Of a stretch of DNA of 64,000 bases, positions 30,592-42,475 are shown piece by piece. Source of the DNA: Coenobita brevimanus (taxonomy: Eukaryota; Arthropoda; Malacostraca; Decapoda; Coenobitidae); assembly GCA_032717465.1 (NCBI GenBank), contig CM064653.1, positions 33,167,809-33,231,808 of the forward strand. Reading direction: 5' to 3'. Numbering within the stretch: the first letter of the stretch is position 1; each line of letters opens with the position of its first letter. The notes under the pieces are model-generated. The model saw only the letters and a program-made list of their open reading frames with translations. It was not told the DNA's origin and did not search any database. The translations under genes were made by a program, and so were the position numbers.

Positions 30592-31540
30592 TGGGGCGAG
30601 TTTGAGAGTGCAGTGGAGGAGAGAGAGAGAGGTTGGGGGCGAGCTTGAGAGTGGATTCGAGGAAGATGGGTTGATTGATTGACGATTGACTAACTTGAGA
30701 ATAGATCTGGTGGATTATTCACCAGTCGGGTCAGTCGAAAAGGGGCCTGAGAGAGAGAAACAGAGACAGAGAATTCCTGTGTCCCACACCTGCCGACAGA
30801 ATGTCAACAACAACAACCTGAAACATTAAGTAACTGACCTTCTAGCATGACAAAGAGTGACAGCGGGTGTGGCAGAGGAAGTGGGCGTGGGAAATTGGGG
30901 CGTGGAGAGAGAGAGAGGGGAGAGACAAGTAAGGGAGTGTGAAGGAAAAGGATAAGAGATTGGGAGAGGAGTGAGAAGTCAGAGAGGGAGAGAGAAGAAG
31001 AGGGATACGCCATGAGAGGGAAATGAAGGAGGGGGATGGACGAGTAATTGAAGGAGTACAAAGTAGCGCCAGCAGGAACAGACCTGTTTAACCTCTCAAG
31101 GCTGTTTGTAACTGGGTACATTATAATTACTACAAGTATTTCCCGTTAGAAACAAGAATAGCAGAGTAGGAAATCTCCCTCCCCCCCATCAAAGCCTCGA
31201 GTCGAAGCCGCCAAGAAAAAATGAGAACTACCATATACCATAGAAAAACTTCCGTGCGAAATTTTTAGGAATGGGTGAATGGAAATCATACTGTACAATA
31301 TATTACCTGAAAGGGAAAGTAACCTCGTCAGTATTAGGTCCTGTACATATCGCTATTGTTCTGTGATTGTATCCATGCTTTGCATTGTGCAGAACTATCG
31401 TACGTCAAAAGTGTATTATTCAGGAGTGCATATGTTTAACTGGGGGTCAGAAATCAAATACTTATCCAAGCGATTTTAACTATTAGCACTCAGTTGCAAT
31501 TTACCACATTCTAGGGCAGTTTGTTCCACGTATTCACAAG
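29926..31540. other. Unannotated stretch with short GA repeats
   Basis: Holds (GA)n at about 30556-30590 and purine-rich patches (30600-31050). The word GAGAGAGAGGTTGGGG(C)GAG is duplicated near 30575 and 30620. No gene recognised. Confidence 0.4.
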
Positions 31541-31704
31541 TCACGTGAAGAAATGCTGAAGGAGAGAGTTGTGATAGAGGGAGTTGTCAGAGAGGGATGG
31601 AGTGAAATGTGTGAGAGGGAAGGAGAAAGATGTGAGAAAGAGAGAGGAGGGGGAGGGCGTGTGCGGTGGCAGTTCGTGGGATGGTTGCGTGTGGCCAAGG
31701 TCGG

Positions 31705-31722
31705 TGTCACGCCTAGCTTCAT

Positions 31723-31762
<40 letters not shown>

Positions 31763-32487
31763 CCTCCCTCCCTCCCTCCCTCCCTCCCTCCCTCCCTCCC
31801 TCCCTCCCTCCCTCCCCCCCCCTTCCCTTCCCTTCCCTTCCCTTCCCTTCCCTTCCCTTCCCTTCCCTTCTTCCATTACTCCTTCCATCTTTTCATCCCT
31901 TGCGTTCCTTCCCTTCTCTCCCCCTTTTATCTCTCCCACCTTCCCTCTTTTCCCTCCTCCCCCTTTTCATCTCTCCCTACCTCCCTTCTCTGTTTTCTTC
32001 TCTTTTGATACGCTCTTTCCTCCTTCTTCCCATATTTATCTCCACCTTAAATCCATCTCCCTCACTTCCTGTCTTCCATCCCTCCCTTGTCCCCGCTTTC
32101 CACCCTTCTCTCCCTTCCTTCCTTCCTTCCATCCTTCCTTCCTTCCTTCCTGCCTTCCTTCCTCCCCTAGCTTACCTACACATTAAATCTTTCTCCCTTA
32201 CTTCCTCTATTCCTTCTTTTGTTTCTCTGTATTTTCATTTTCTTTCTTCCATTTTTGTATTTCGTTTCTTTCTCTCCCTTCTTTTCATTTTATTTTCCAT
32301 CTCTTCCTCCATTCGCCCCTCTCCACTCCTTCACACCAGTACACTGTCAATTCTTCGTGTTTCCTCCTTTCTTTCCCTTTCCTCTTCTATCTCTTCTTTC
32401 CATTTCCCAGTCTTCCTTCTTTCCCTCTTTTCGTTCCTCTCCTCTTTCCCCCTTTTCCCGTCGTGTCCTCTCTCCCCTCTTTCCCCC

Positions 32488-32555
<68 letters not shown>

Positions 32556-33088
32556 CTCTTTCCCGTCTTTCCCTCTGTCCTCTTTTTCATGTCTTCGTTT
32601 GTCTATTTCATTTTCCTCCCATCGTCTTTTTTCATTCCCTCTCTCCTCTCTTCGTCTCAGTTTCATTTCTCCCTCTTCGTCAGTCTTCTCTCTCTGTTTT
32701 CCTTCTTAGTCTCATCTGTATACGCCTTTCATCTCTTTCTTTTTTCTTTTCTCTTCTTTGTTTTTCGCTTCTTCTCTCTCCTCTGTCCATATCCCTTCAT
32801 CCTCTCTTGTCTCTCCATTCTTTTTTCCATCGTCTCTCTCCCTTTCTCCCTCTCTCCCTTGTTTCTCTCTCCCCGCCCTTACATGGTGTTCATTACCCTC
32901 GCTTCCTTCTTCGTCTTTCCCATCTTTTAATTTCATTTCACCCTCTCCTCTCTTCATTTCCCTCTCTCCTCTCTTTCCGTCATCTCGTCTCTCTCCTAGT
33001 TCTATATTACTCTCCCTGCTCTCTTTCTCTTAACGTACTTTGTTTTCACTTTCATTCGTTGCCCTTGACTTCCTCGATCCCCTCATTA

Positions 33089-33167
<79 letters not shown>

Positions 33168-33240
33168 ACCTCACACATTTTTCTTTCATAACTTCTCGAC
33201 TTCCATCTCATGGATTCTTCCCGCCGCAACTCTCTAATTC
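31705..33240. repeat. Polypyrimidine tract with CT, CCCT and CCCTT arrays
   Basis: 31731-31760 is (CT)n, then (CCCT)n to about 31815 and a nearly perfect (CCCTT)n at about 31822-31869. Further CT arrays lie at about 32490-32551 and 33093-33164, with irregular T/C-rich sequence between. All ORFs here are composition artefacts. Confidence 0.93.
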
Positions 33241-33271
33241 ATTCCTCGTATTTTTGGCTGCGAGGTAGGGC

Positions 33272-33272
<1 letters not shown>

Positions 33273-33316
<44 letters not shown>

Positions 33317-33545
33317 AAGAGATGGGAAACAGAAAGGTATACACCGCAGGGACAGAGGGAGAGAAAGAGGGAAACAGAGCAGGGAATTCCAGGGGGGGGG
33401 GGGGAGACTGAAGAACAAGTGACAAAGTAGGGAAGTCTAGAGGGATAGAAAGGGGGCGGGGATGAGATGGTAGGAAAGGTAATGGAAAGAGGACAAGGTG
33501 AGAAAAACAGAGTACACAGAGAAGAAAAAGAAGAAAAATGCAGTC
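33273..33545. repeat. (GA)n and purine-rich block
   Basis: (AG)n at 33273-33311 followed by purine-rich sequence with a run of about 13 G near 33391. Directly follows the opposite-polarity pyrimidine tract. Confidence 0.9.
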
Positions 33546-33649
33546 GGTGAGCACAGCACCCCCTCCTCACATTTGGTTTAGGGATGGATGATGTGACTGT
33601 CCTGTGACTTTAACTTTTGACTGATTATTTTCGAAATGGAATTACTTCA

Positions 33650-34335
33650 TTCTTGCCTGACCCTTAGTCCTCCGACTAAGTTTACTCCAAATCAGATCAG
33701 AAATGTTTGAGCTGATTTTGTCCATTTTTACGTTGATCTTTAATGTATTGTCCTCAAAATTAGATATTTTGGCAGACTCTTAATCTTCCCACCAAGTTTG
33801 GTCCAAATCAGATCAAAGCTGAGTTTAGGGTTGACCATTCGACCCTGTGATTAGATCTTTAATTGTTCTCAAATTTCGGTCCTTTTATCCCTGCCTAACT
33901 CTGAGCCCATCCATTAAGTTTTATTTAAATCGCATAAAAACCGTTCAAATTAGTCTTGTCATGTTACAGTGTCCACGTTTTATCCTCTAAAACATGAAGT
34001 CACCCCCTGGGTGATCCTAAACATTTCCGCCAGGTTTGGTGCAAATGAGATCCAGTTTTTTTTTAGTTAATTTTGTTCACGCAAAGACACACACGAATCA
34101 AACTTTACCCTTGTCCTTTAACCATAACTTCGAATGATTGTTTTAAAAATCAAATCCCTTTCGTCCTTACCTTTCCCTTATCACTTCCTCCAGGTTTGGC
34201 TTAATTCGATTGAAACTATTGTTGTTTGTCTTGCCATGAGACATGATTCTTGACCTTTGGCTTTCAGAAACTGAGTAAACCCTTTTGTCGACCTTTAACC
34301 CTTCAACCAAGTTTTAGTTAGTCATGTAAAAGCTG
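33650..34335. repeat. Degenerate tandem repeat, period about 117 bp
   Basis: Six diverged units. The word (A/C)CAAGTTTGGTCCAAAT(C) or a variant recurs near 33679, 33802, 33919, 34032, 34193 and 34309 (spacings about 123, 117, 113, 161 and 116). Each is preceded by CCT(G/A)CC(T/A)AAC-like and followed by GATTTTGTTCA-like sequence. Ends at an AC array. Non-coding. Confidence 0.75.
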
Positions 34336-34345
34336 TTTAATAGTG

Positions 34346-34347
<2 letters not shown>

Positions 34348-34406
<59 letters not shown>
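34348..34406. repeat. (AC)n microsatellite
   Basis: About 29 AC units. Confidence 0.98.
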
Positions 34407-34408
<2 letters not shown>

Positions 34409-34423
34409 TAACATTTTCACACC

Positions 34424-34745
34424 GCTCGCTGGTGCAGTGGTAACGTTCCCGCTTGCCAACTGGTGGACGGGAGTTCGCGCCTCGCTCGGGTTGCGAAAAG
34501 TTTCACTGACGAAGTGGGTGGTTACTGTCCCCCTTGAGCAAGGGGACGGGTGTGTGCGTGTGTAAAGGTCACAGCCTTGCCCTTAGATCGGACTGTATGA
34601 GCTCTCAGCTCCCTTCCGGGAGGGTAAAAGCTGACGATCACGACCATCAAGTGATCCTGACCGACCCGATGAATTACACACACACACACACAGTACCCCG
34701 TGCCGTGTTTACAGTGGGCACATACTTAACAACAAAATTTTTAAG
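34424..34745 (+). mobile_element. tRNA-derived SINE (family S3)
   Basis: A box TGGTGCAGTGG at 34430-34440 and B-box-like GAGTTCGCGCC at 34471-34481, with near-tRNA spacing. An unrelated body of ~200 bp follows and contains a CCCTTCCGGGAGGG hairpin. A short AC run lies near the 3' end. The head resembles a tRNA but is not a cloverleaf gene. Confidence 0.7.
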
Positions 34746-34934
34746 AACATGAAATATCTGAGGTCCTCCATCATCCAGCGTGTAGACTGCTGGCTGCCGT
34801 GAGGGTGAAACATTTAGCGGTAATTTAGCGCAAACTTAGCATGACTTGATTGAAGTTAGCATAACTTTAGCGTGAATTGAGTCAGGCCTCATGTTATCTT
34901 AGGGTGTGAAGTGTGGGGGGTGTTTGTGTGCTTG

Positions 34935-34936
34935 TC

Positions 34937-34985
<49 letters not shown>
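34935..34985. repeat. Compound (GT)n(GA)n microsatellite
   Basis: GT units directly joined to GA units; reverse complement of the (CT)n(AC)n type. Confidence 0.96.
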
Positions 34986-34987
<2 letters not shown>

Positions 34988-35548
34988 ATTGGAGTGCGTG
35001 GATGGGAGGAGATGGCAACCAAGAGCGAGGAAAGGTAGAGTGCAAGAGTATGTAAGGTGGTTGTTACTGAGTAGGGACAAGCTCGTGGTGCTCCTTTAGT
35101 CGAGGCCACCCCACACAGGATGCTGCGTCATGTTTTTGATAGAGTGAGCAGGGGTGTAAAGAACTAGGACTGGGAGCTAAGAGAGAGAATGACGAAGGTT
35201 GAGAGGAGAGGAAATAGGGAAGTGAAAATGATTAGAAGAGTGAGAATAAGGCTGAGAATATGCTAGGGTGAGAGATACTAAGGGAGTGAAAGTGAGTAAG
35301 ACTGAGAGGCAGTTGGAGAGTGAGAGTGAGGGTGACAAATACTAAGAGGGTGTGAGTGAGGGTGAGAGATACAAGTCGAGTGAGAGTAAGTAAAGGTAAG
35401 AAGAAACAGGGAGTTGAAATTGAATAAGTGACTGAGAAATTGCTGATGAGAAAGAAAAGCTTCAATTGTGAGACAGTAAGCAATGGTACAATGAGGGGTT
35501 GAGGGAAACAGATGATAGAGGGAGAAAGAAGGGGGTTATTTTTCCTAA

Positions 35549-35583
<35 letters not shown>

Positions 35584-36222
35584 TTATAATAATAATAAAT
35601 TGATAGTAGGATCTAATTGTCGTGAACCCCTTTGATACGGTGACTCCATTTTTTTTTTTTTAGGACATATTCCTGATGTCTTATAACGACTCGTTTCAGC
35701 CAAAAAGGGACATGGCGAACTGACGGGTGTGTACACTACATAAAGCCTTCACTAACTCCAATACTTGGGTGCTCTCCTAGGCCGGAAAAAAAAAAAAATT
35801 GTCTGGTAACAGGCTGAATGGAGCAAGAGTGAGAGCGAGTGAACCGATACGGAAATTGTGTTGTGCCTAAAAGTGAGCGAAATTTTGAGAAATATGAAGA
35901 TAGGGTTGTGAGAATTGTGAACGAGTGGGTAGAAAAAAAAAAATGACAGTAGTGAGTATCGTATTGACACACGAAAGCGAAAGGATCTAGGAAGCGAGTG
36001 ATGACATGAAGTTCAAGCTTAATAAAAAAAAAACGAAAAAAAAAAATGAACAATGACTGACCGAATGAGTGACAATGAAAATGAAGGAGTGTTTGAACAG
36101 TATCCAGGGAGCTAATACACATGCGTGGACATCGATGGAAAATAGAAAATGCGAGTTAACGAAAGTGGATGTCATAGTGCGAATGAAAGGGAGTAATTGT
36201 TGAATGAGCGTGAAAATGACAG
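34986..36222. repeat. Purine-rich GAGTGA-type degenerate repeat
   Basis: GAGAGTGAG/GTGAGAG words recur at about 35160-35470 and 35820-36210, with an AAT microsatellite at about 35561-35600. The same type of sequence resumes at 38270-38430, so LINE copy 2 appears to have inserted into it. 35620-35760 also has a MITE-like CCCCTTTGATACGGTGACTCC word. Confidence 0.6.
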
Positions 36223-38225
36223 TGTTCCTCCATCACTTCCCGCCTCTGACTTCCTCATGGCTGATATTAAAATTTCTTCAGCTGGTGTATTTAATGCCAT
36301 CAAAGGCCTCAATACTAACAAGACATATGGGCCTAATGGAGTCCCTCCTGTTGTTCTTAAGAACAGTGCTTCTGTGCGTACACCCTGCCTAGGCGAACTC
36401 TTTCGCCTTTGTCTATCAACTTGTACTTTTCCCTCTTGCTGGAAGTTTGCTCTCATTCAGCCAGTCCCAAAGAGAAACCGTTCCCAGCCCTCAGACTATC
36501 ATCCAATTGCATTAACATCCTGTATCTCAAAAGTTTTCGAGTCAGTTCTTAATAGAAAAATTTTAAAGCATCTTTCCTATCACAATCTTCTTTCTGATCG
36601 TCAGTATGGGTTCCGTCAGGGACGTTCCACGGGCGATCTTCTCACCTACCTTTCAGACTCCTGGTCATCCTCCTTTCGGGACTTTGGCGAAATCTTTGCC
36701 ATTGCACTTGACATCTCAAAGGCTTTCGATCGAGTCTGGCATAAATCATTAATTTCCAAACTGTCCTCTTACGGTTTCTATCCTTCTGTCTGTGCCTTCA
36801 TCTGTAGCTTCCTTTCTGGTCGTTCTATAGCCGCTGTTGTAGACGGCCATTGTTCTTCTCCTATATCTATCAACAGCGGTGTTCCTCAGGGCCCTGTCCT
36901 ATCACCATCTCTCTTCCTTTTATTCATCAATGACCTTCTAAGCTGTACATCTAACCCTATCCACTCATATGCTGATGACTCCACCCTACACCTATCCATT
37001 CGGTTTCCGCAACGCCCATCTCAGCAGTTACTTCAACAAACAAGGGATGAGGCTATGGCACACTTAATGTCTGACTTGGCTCGTATCTCTGACTGGGGTA
37101 AAAATAATCTTTTTGTTTTTAATGCATCAAAGGCTCAGTTCATACACCTATCAACCCAACAGAATCTTCCACAGGTGTACCCTCTAATGTTTAATAATAT
37201 TCAGCTTAATCCTGCATCATCCTTGAACATGCTTGGGGTTTCATTTAAACGGGACTTATCTTGGAAAGATCATATTACATCTCTTGTAAAATCTGCTTCC
37301 AAGAGATTGGGTGTGCTAAGCCGACTCTGTTCCTTCTTTACCCCTGCACAATTGTTGATTCTATACACGGGTTTTATCCGCCCCTGTGTTGAGTACAACT
37401 CTCATGTGTGGGGAGGTTCCCCCACATACAGCTCTTCTCAGTGGGGTGGAGCCAAAAGCTTTTCGTCTCATTAACTCTCCTCCTATTACTGACTTCCTTC
37501 TCCCTCTGTCTTTTTGCCGCACTGTTGCATCTTTATCTCTTTTCTATCGCTACTTCAATGGTCACTGCTCCTCTGAACTGTCTGCTTGCATTCCTCCACC
37601 TCTACAACGGGCGCTTAGCACCCGTCTAGCAGCAAACTCTCATCCCTTTTCTGTCCAACTCTCTATTGCAGCGTTTCTTATCCTGGGGTGCTAACATCCC
37701 CAGGGGTGCTGAAATCAGCTTTAGGGGGTGCTGGAAAATGCTGCATTATTGTTTTTTTTTTTCTTTTTTATTGGTTTTGCTTAGCATTGGCACCTTGATT
37801 TTTTTTGTTTTTTTTTTGAGAATGTTTATAATTAAACTGTTAGTCAGTACTTCACTTTAACCTTGCAGTCGTGTAGCAACTGCAGTCCCAGTAACCAAAT
37901 GTAAAGGGGTGCTGGACTGAGACCTTATTACAGGGGGGTGCTGAGGTCGGAAAAGGTTAAGAAACGCTGCTGTAATGCAAGAGTTAACCGTTATTCCCAG
38001 TCCTTCATTTATGCAACAGTTCAGCTCAGGAACTGTCTCCCTCTGTCTGTATTTCCTGCTCCTATGATCTCCAGTCTTTCAAACGCAGGGTGTCCAGGCA
38101 TCTCGAAATGATCGGATCTTGAATTTGGCTCTGTCTTGTGTTTTGTTTTTCTCTTGGAAGGAACAGTTAACGCGTGCTCGTGGCCTTTGGTTCCTTCTTC
38201 CTCGCATAAAAAAAAAGAAAAAAAG
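36223..38225 (+). mobile_element. LINE family L1c copy 2, 5'-truncated and disrupted
   Basis: Starts at TGTTCCTCC in the linker between endonuclease and reverse transcriptase and ends in the family 3' end with an A-rich tail (about 38207-38225). The reverse transcriptase frame is open from 36223 to about 37425 with ALDISKAFDRVWHKSL, SGVPQGPVLSP and YADDSTLH. One extra C at about 37421-37425 then shifts the frame. It is split at 37669-37969 by a hAT MITE. Relative to copies 3 and 4 it also lacks one codon near 36475. Not functional. Confidence 0.93.
37669..37969. mobile_element. 301-bp hAT-type MITE nested in LINE copy 2
   Basis: Terminal inverted repeats CAGCGTTTCTTATCC and (reverse complement) CAGCGTTTCTTAACC, 14 of 15 matching. 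Flanks CTCTATTG (37661-37668) and CTGTAATG (37970-37977) each differ by one base from CTCTAATG, the sequence present at this site in the other LINE copies, so an 8-bp target duplication is explicit. The TA in the middle of the duplication fits the Buster-type hAT preference. GGGGTGCT recurs five times inside, as subterminal repeats. No transposase. Confidence 0.93.
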
Positions 38226-38924
38226 TGTTTGAAAAATTACTTGGCATTTGTTTCAAATCAATAAAAATATAAAAGGATATACTGTAAGTAATTGAAAATA
38301 CAACATTATACACAAATAAATGAAAGTGAGTAAAAGAAAATAAGAATGAGTAAGAGTGAATGCGTGACCAGTGGCCCAGGAGCACACGGGGACACCTGAG
38401 TTGGGCAATAGTGTGAAAGAGGGAGTGAATGTGAAACCATCCATTATGACGAGTTGACGTGTGGCCTCACAGAGTGTAGGGGAGTGTGTGTTGTAATGAG
38501 ATGTTAGCATGTGGTAAAGGGATAAAGGGTGACTGAATGCACACTCAACAACAGATCTCCTGCTTTTCCAGTGATATGACCCTGTTATCTGGTAGTACTG
38601 AATACAAAAGGAGTTGGTGGATGTGCTACCATATTATATTAATTTACTGACTGGCTTGAAATGCGAGAAAATTTCTTGCATCTAAAAGACTACCAGGCTT
38701 ATATCAAACAGGGATGGATGCGTGAAGGGAATGTCTGCTTTCTAGAGTACATTAAGTGTAACGAAGCAAAGCCTATATACAAGTTGCTTTCTTGACGCTT
38801 TTTTATTGTCATTCAGTCTAAAGTAAATAATGAGAAAAATGCCCATCACTGTTCCATTGCCACCGATTAGTTTCATTTTCCATTATCCCCCAGATGTACA
38901 ATACTAGTTTATGGAAAAGGCACA
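38226..38924. other. Unannotated stretch
   Basis: GAGTGA-like remnants to about 38430, then nothing recognised. Confidence 0.4.
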
Positions 38925-39015
38925 CACCTCTGACTTAGGGCTATAACAGGGCCGGCTGTAAGTATCTAGATTTGGCGTAGATTCGAATCACTGACCCTGG
39001 GGTGAGAAAAATCAT
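38925..39015 (+). mobile_element. Possible tRNA-derived SINE fragment
   Basis: CTGACTTAGGGCTATAAC resembles a worn A box, and GTAGATTCGAATCAC is close to a B box. Too little is preserved for a family assignment. Confidence 0.4.
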
Positions 39016-39088
39016 CATTGTCTTGTCATCTGACCTACAAATACATTGCCAGTTACTAGAAGGCCAGTTTTGTGATTTATGGTGCGTA

Positions 39089-39235
39089 TTAACCCTTTCA
39101 TTGCCGTGACGTCTTATTCTTCTCTGGACGATTTTTTCAGCATAAAAGAGACTTTCGAACTTGAGGAAATAGCTGTGATCTTCGTAATTGTCATTAATAC
39201 GAGACGTTTCTCAAATTAAGTAAAATCGTCTTGAG
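39089..39235. mobile_element. TTAA-MITE fragment
   Basis: TTAACCCTTTCATTGCCGTG at 39089 with GACGTCTTATTC and CTGGACGATTTTTTCAG following, as in other copies. The right end was not located. Confidence 0.45.
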
Positions 39236-39239
39236 GTAG

Positions 39240-39640
39240 CAAGAAGGAGGTAGTGTTATAAGGGGAGGAGGGGATGTCATGGGGGGAGGAGATGTCATGG
39301 GGGTAGGGGATGTCATGAGGGGAGGAGATGTCATGAGGGTAGGGGATGTCATGAGGGGAGATGTCGTGAGGGGAGGAGATGTAATGGAAAGAGTCATGTT
39401 ATAAACGGAGAAAGTGATGTCATGAGGAGAAAGGTGGTGTTATAAGGGGAAAGAGGAGTACCAAAGGGAGGAAGTGGTTCATGGGGTAGGTGGCGTCTTA
39501 AGGGGAGTGTGTACTGTCATGAGGGGAAGAAGTGGTATAATGAGGGGAGGAGGTGGTGTCATGAGGGGAGGTGTTGTCACAAGGGGAGAGAGGTGTCATG
39601 AAAGGAACAGGGGCGAATGGAGGAAGGACGTCATACAGGG
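39240..39640. repeat. G-rich 18-bp-type minisatellite
   Basis: Units of GATGTCATGAGGGGAGGA type, clearest at 39270-39385, with length variants of 15-20 bp and a decayed extension to about 39640. Confidence 0.85.
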
Positions 39641-40090
39641 AGGAAGTGTGATATGAATAGTTTTAAGTGTCAGATCGAAGTAGGGATGTCAGTGAGCAGA
39701 TGGTTCCAGAATGTGTATTTACAGTATTTATATGTGTATTTATTTATTTACTCCCAGTTCGCCTTGCCTGTCCAACGTTATATGAGACGTTAACTTTCAC
39801 AGACCCGTTACTCAGGATGCTATTCAATTACTGGGCATTGAAGAATTTGCCAATCATTTTTGACAATCTAGTAAATTGATATCCTGTCTGTCCGCCTTTT
39901 TTTTGTCTTCTACTTGGATTACTTTCATACGTCTCAGTTTAGTGATCTATTTCTAAATGCTTTCCATCATTTTTATGAAACATCTGAATGCATAATTATT
40001 TATGGTTCTCTCATAAGTTTATAATTATAGTCTCTTACCAGGCTTTTGTATTTACGTGTCTCTCCAGAACTTATCTTTTAATCGTGTTCA
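39641..40090. other. Unannotated stretch
   Basis: No gene or repeat family recognised. Confidence 0.35.
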
Positions 40091-40093
40091 GCC

Positions 40094-40094
<1 letters not shown>

Positions 40095-40144
<50 letters not shown>

Positions 40145-40267
40145 CTTTTTTTATCGTTCCAGTTGTATATGTGAATGCGTCTTTGCGGGCCTTTGTCAAT
40201 CCTTCTTTTAAGTGACACCCGCGCCCGCAAAGTGAGAGTGGATGCGCGGGTGTTATGTTTTGCTGGA

Positions 40268-40322
<55 letters not shown>
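40095..40322. repeat. (TA)n and (GT)n microsatellites
   Basis: (TA)n at about 40095-40142 and (GT)n at about 40271-40322 flank ~125 bp of unique sequence. Confidence 0.97.
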
Positions 40323-40324
<2 letters not shown>

Positions 40325-40614
40325 TCTATAGCCACTTCCTCGAAGCTGATATTAAATCATGTGCTATTGTGGATGCACTTTTAGCTTATTAAATAAGGGT
40401 AATAGACAATAATTTTTGGCTTAGTGGAAGCTTACTTTTTTTTTTTTTTTTTTTTTTTTGCATTCTAATAGCTTGTTAGCAATGGCAAAGTTTGAAGAGA
40501 TAGTGGAAGAAAACACTGACCAGCCGTATCCCCAAACAGAGTGGTTAGAAAGGCGTTCTGGAGAACCCTCTGAGCTAACCACAGTGAGAGCCAAAGAATC
40601 GTAATATACCCAAG

Positions 40615-40791
40615 TTAACCCTTTCTCTGCGATGGATGCACATGGGTACGACAGGTGCTTCCCTAAGTGATGCATGTCACCAGATTAATGAAGGGGTTAC
40701 TTCAGGTGCAGAAGGCCATTGTTAAAGATAAAAAAAAAAAAAAAGTGGTAGTAAATAAAATAAATTCAAAACCATCGTGGTCAAGGGTTAA
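40615..40791. mobile_element. TTAA-flanked MITE
   Basis: 177 bp between TTAA words. The left end TTAACCCTTTCTCTGCGATGG and the reverse complement of the right end, TTAACCCTTGACCACGATGG, match at both extremities of the repeat. It contains an A run near 40730-40744. Related to family A by TTAACCCTT but with a different inner terminus. Confidence 0.6.
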
Positions 40792-41200
40792 TCAGTTCAG
40801 CACCGGACTTTTTTTTATATATATTTATTGATTCATCTACCTATTTAAGCTGAGTGAAGTCCTGTCACTCAAAGAACAAGTGTCACACGAGTTCCTCCAC
40901 AATTATTATTGTTGCTACAAGGTGTTAAACCCGGATTGGGCAAGCGCTTTATATTTCTCGTCATAATGAGTCTTTCTCGCCGCCTCGCTCTCATTCCTCG
41001 CCTCTGTGTGTGTGTGTGTGGGGGGGGGGTACGTACATCCGGAATTGTATTTGTGTGGCGTGGGGAAGGTGGGGCTGACAGCGTACACTGAAAAGGGTTT
41101 TCGACTATAATTTTCTTTTGCAAATGTATTTATCTATTTATCTATTAGTAAGGCTTGTGGGAAGAAAGAAGCTTTGGAATGCTAGCCTGCACTTTCATTA
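40792..41200. other. Unannotated stretch
   Basis: Short GT run with ten G near 41010-41030; nothing else recognised. Confidence 0.35.
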
Positions 41201-41526
<326 letters not shown>

Positions 41527-41666
41527 TAGTGCATGCGGGCAAAAGATTGCAGGACTAACAGCCTTTTTATCACAGAATATTTGCAAATACCATTATTTTT
41601 GTTTCCATACCGTTATTGAGCCCACAATGACCAATTCTGAGCACGAAGTCAAAAGAATTATTTTAG

Positions 41667-41998
41667 GATATTTTCGCGTCGCGATTTCCAACAAATTCGC
41701 GCCGTCGCGTCGCGTGCGATAGTAATTTTTTGGGGGGTATTTTCCTGACATTCCCTGGACTTGCCCCGACCTAATGCAAAAAGAATTAGGTCGGTATCTA
41801 GTACCGTTCTCATGAAAGAAACAAACAAACTCATAGACAGACATGTTCGCGTATTTCGATTTGCGACAATTTTGCGATGTCGCGTTGTGTGCGATCGCCA
41901 CTTTTTCTGACAGTTCCTGGACTTATCCTGACGTAGTGCAAAGAGAATTAGGTCGATATAATATACCATTCTCGCGAAAGAAACGAACAAAAGCCAGT
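41667..41998. repeat. Imperfect two-copy tandem repeat, period about 162-175 bp
   Basis: TTTTCGCGTCGCG / TGTTCGCGTATTT, CTGGACTTGCCC / CTGGACTTATCC and GAATTAGGTCGG / GAATTAGGTCGA recur, each followed by GTACCGTTCTCATGAAAGAAA-like sequence. The spacing difference shows one internal indel. Minus-strand ORFs carry the same repeat but show no known domain. Confidence 0.75.
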
Positions 41999-42279
41999 CA
42001 GAAACAGATACACAGCTTGACTATTAATTAAAGTGTTTTTGTTTGTTTATATTTGTGTGTTTTACTGTTCCACCCCATAGCAAAATAAATCCGTCCTATA
42101 ACAGTTTTTTTTCTTTCTTTTCTTTTTTTCCACCGTACTGGCAGCGGGTGAAAAAAGTCATGGCGAGATTTATCTGCCTCTGTCACAGCTCAGGCGACAA
42201 AACTCCCAGGCTGCGACAAAAAATATATATATCTGAAAATGACCTTCCCTTGTGTGCTCAAGCGAGACCCCCTGCCCCT

Positions 42280-42475
42280 CTCCCCCTCTTTGCCACCCCC
42301 TCCCCCCTTACCCCTCCCAACCCCCTCCTTTCTCACCCCTCCCAACCACTCCCCGTCCTCCCCACCTAACCCCTCCCAACCCCTCCCCACCCTACCCCTC
42401 CCAACCACTCCCCTCCCTCCCCACCTAACCCCTCCCAACCCCTCCCCACCCTACCCCTCCTAACCCCTCCCCTTC
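42280..42475. repeat. C-rich repeat, period about 60 bp
   Basis: CCCAACCACTCCCC recurs at 42340 and 42400 within CCCCTCCC/CCCCACC-rich sequence. Possible i-motif (C strand) or G-quadruplex (G strand). Confidence 0.75.

Noticed and set aside
21158..33268. Ser/Leu/Phe-rich ORFs in pyrimidine tracts, for example 25197-26141 and 32219-33268
   Set aside because: Composition artefacts of T/C-rich DNA. They look membrane-like only because TTC, CTT and TCT encode Phe, Leu and Ser.
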